Assembly (NCBI RefSeq): GCF_000468095.1
Contig: NZ_ASZC01000008.1
Location: 1 to 64,000, forward strand
Length of the DNA stretch: 64,000 bases
Reading direction: 5' to 3'
From: Pantoea sp. AS-PWVM4
Lineage (GTDB): Bacteria > Pseudomonadota > Gammaproteobacteria > Enterobacterales > Enterobacteriaceae
The notes below the pieces were generated by a model. That model was given only the letters and a program-made list of their open reading frames with translations. It had not been told where the DNA came from and searched no databases. Both the position numbers and the translations under genes were made by a program. Below are positions 63,395 to 64,000 of the stretch, in pieces (position 1 is the stretch's first letter; each line of letters opens with the position of its first letter).

Positions 63395-64000
63395 ATGCTC
63401 AAGTTGAAAGATGAACTCAGACGAAGTGTGCGGTATTTCATCAAAAAAATGCCCTGGGCTTACCAGGACCGTCTGTACTACTTCCGTAGGTTTCGTCGGT
63501 TACCCAATTTGCGTCAGCCCAAGGTGTTCAATGAGAAGGTGCTGTATCGCAAGTTTGTCTATGGCGATTACCAGAACTATGGTCGCCTGTCGGATAAATA
63601 CTCGGTGCGAGATTACGTTGCCGAGAAGGTGGGCAGCGAATATCTGATCCCGCTGGTGTATGAAACCAGCGATCCTCATTCACTGCATACCCTGTCGAGC
63701 TGGAAAAATACGGTCATCAAACCGAACCACGGTTCGAATATGGTCGAAATCCTGTTGGAAGAGCCAGATGCGCTGAAGAAACAGCAGATCATCAGTAAAT
63801 GCCAAACCTGGTTGAAAAAAGACTATGCGGATGAAGCGCGCGAGATTCACTACCGCTATATCAAACCGCGCATTCTGGTAGAAAAATACATTGGTGATGG
63901 GAAAAACGCGCCCATTGATTACAAGTTCCATATGTTTAATAAACGTGATGGCAACTTTGAATATGTGCTTCAGGTGATTTACAACCGATGTAGACCGTTG
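63395..64000 (+). CDS. TupA-like ATP-grasp protein (partial, runs out of window)
   Basis: An open frame starts at the ATG at 63395 (GAGG ten bases upstream) and continues to the last base, 202 codons, so the 3' end is missing. The sequence shows blocks of the TupA-like ATP-grasp group: DRLYYFRRFRRLPNL, FNEKVLYRKF, LSDKYSVRDYVAEKVG, VIKPNHGSNMVEIL and RILVEKYIGDGKNAPIDYKFH. Related proteins occur in surface-polysaccharide clusters and are thought to attach amino acids or other groups to sugars. Neighbouring flippase supports that setting; substrate is unknown. Confidence 0.75.
   Translation, partial: MLKLKDELRRSVRYFIKKMPWAYQDRLYYFRRFRRLPNLRQPKVFNEKVLYRKFVYGDYQNYGRLSDKYSVRDYVAEKVGSEYLIPLVYETSDPHSLHTLSSWKNTVIKPNHGSNMVEILLEEPDALKKQQIISKCQTWLKKDYADEAREIHYRYIKPRILVEKYIGDGKNAPIDYKFHMFNKRDGNFEYVLQVIYNRCRPL

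Overview
The window is chromosomal DNA of a gamma-proteobacterium of the order Enterobacterales. Gene content and protein sequences resemble Erwiniaceae (Pantoea/Erwinia type); this is a judgement from recognised sequences, not a database match. Most of it is core genome, densely packed and GC-rich, with recognisable E. coli neighbourhoods. No tRNA, rRNA or CRISPR array was seen.

Region 1 (1-22444) follows the E. coli 76-minute region. An IS110-family transposase end sits at the left edge. It is followed by yhhL-rsmD, ftsY-ftsE-ftsX, rpoH (with a sigma-E promoter and a DnaA box), panM, the branched-chain amino acid importer livKHMGF, the glycerol-3-phosphate importer ugpBAECQ behind tandem Pho boxes, yhhA, ggt, yhhY, the iron-responsive small RNA RyhB with its Fur box, and gntR-gntK-gntU. 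livJ, present beside rpoH in E. coli, is absent.

Region 2 (22445-22888) is a six-copy tandem array of a 75-bp hairpin unit. It lies exactly where synteny jumps from the E. coli 76-minute to the 91-minute region. The same palindrome core (GTAGCGGCGCGA...) recurs at four other intergenic sites in the window.

Region 3 (22889-30543) has a phosphorus theme. It holds a YjbB-type Na/Pi transporter, then an ABC importer operon (binding protein, alkaline-phosphatase-superfamily hydrolase, two permeases, ATPase) divergent from a GntR/UTRA regulator, with three Pho-box units between them, then psiE with a CRP site. The simplest reading is a PhoB-controlled system that imports an organophosphorus compound, probably a phosphonate or phosphodiester, and hydrolyses it in the cytoplasm. 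It is the part of the window most likely to hold uncharacterised biochemistry.

Region 4 (30544-54834) follows E. coli 91-92 minutes: an S9 peptidase, ubiC-ubiA, plsB/dgkA, lexA-dinF, yjbJ, zur, a TraF-like outer-membrane protein, dusA, pspG, qorA, dnaB, tyrB, yjbQ-yjbR, a YahK-type alcohol dehydrogenase, uvrA and ssb. Between dnaB and tyrB the expected alr is missing; an Lrp/AsnC regulator and a YitT-family membrane protein with structured spacers stand there instead.

Region 5 (54835-64000) is more accessory: an AroP-like permease, a Tat-exported royal-jelly-family protein, an isochorismatase-like hydrolase, an AraC regulator with an EamA exporter, a gene-poor AT-rich stretch with an IS3 (IS407-group) remnant, then the start of a surface-polysaccharide cluster (Wzx-like flippase and a TupA-like ATP-grasp protein cut by the window end).
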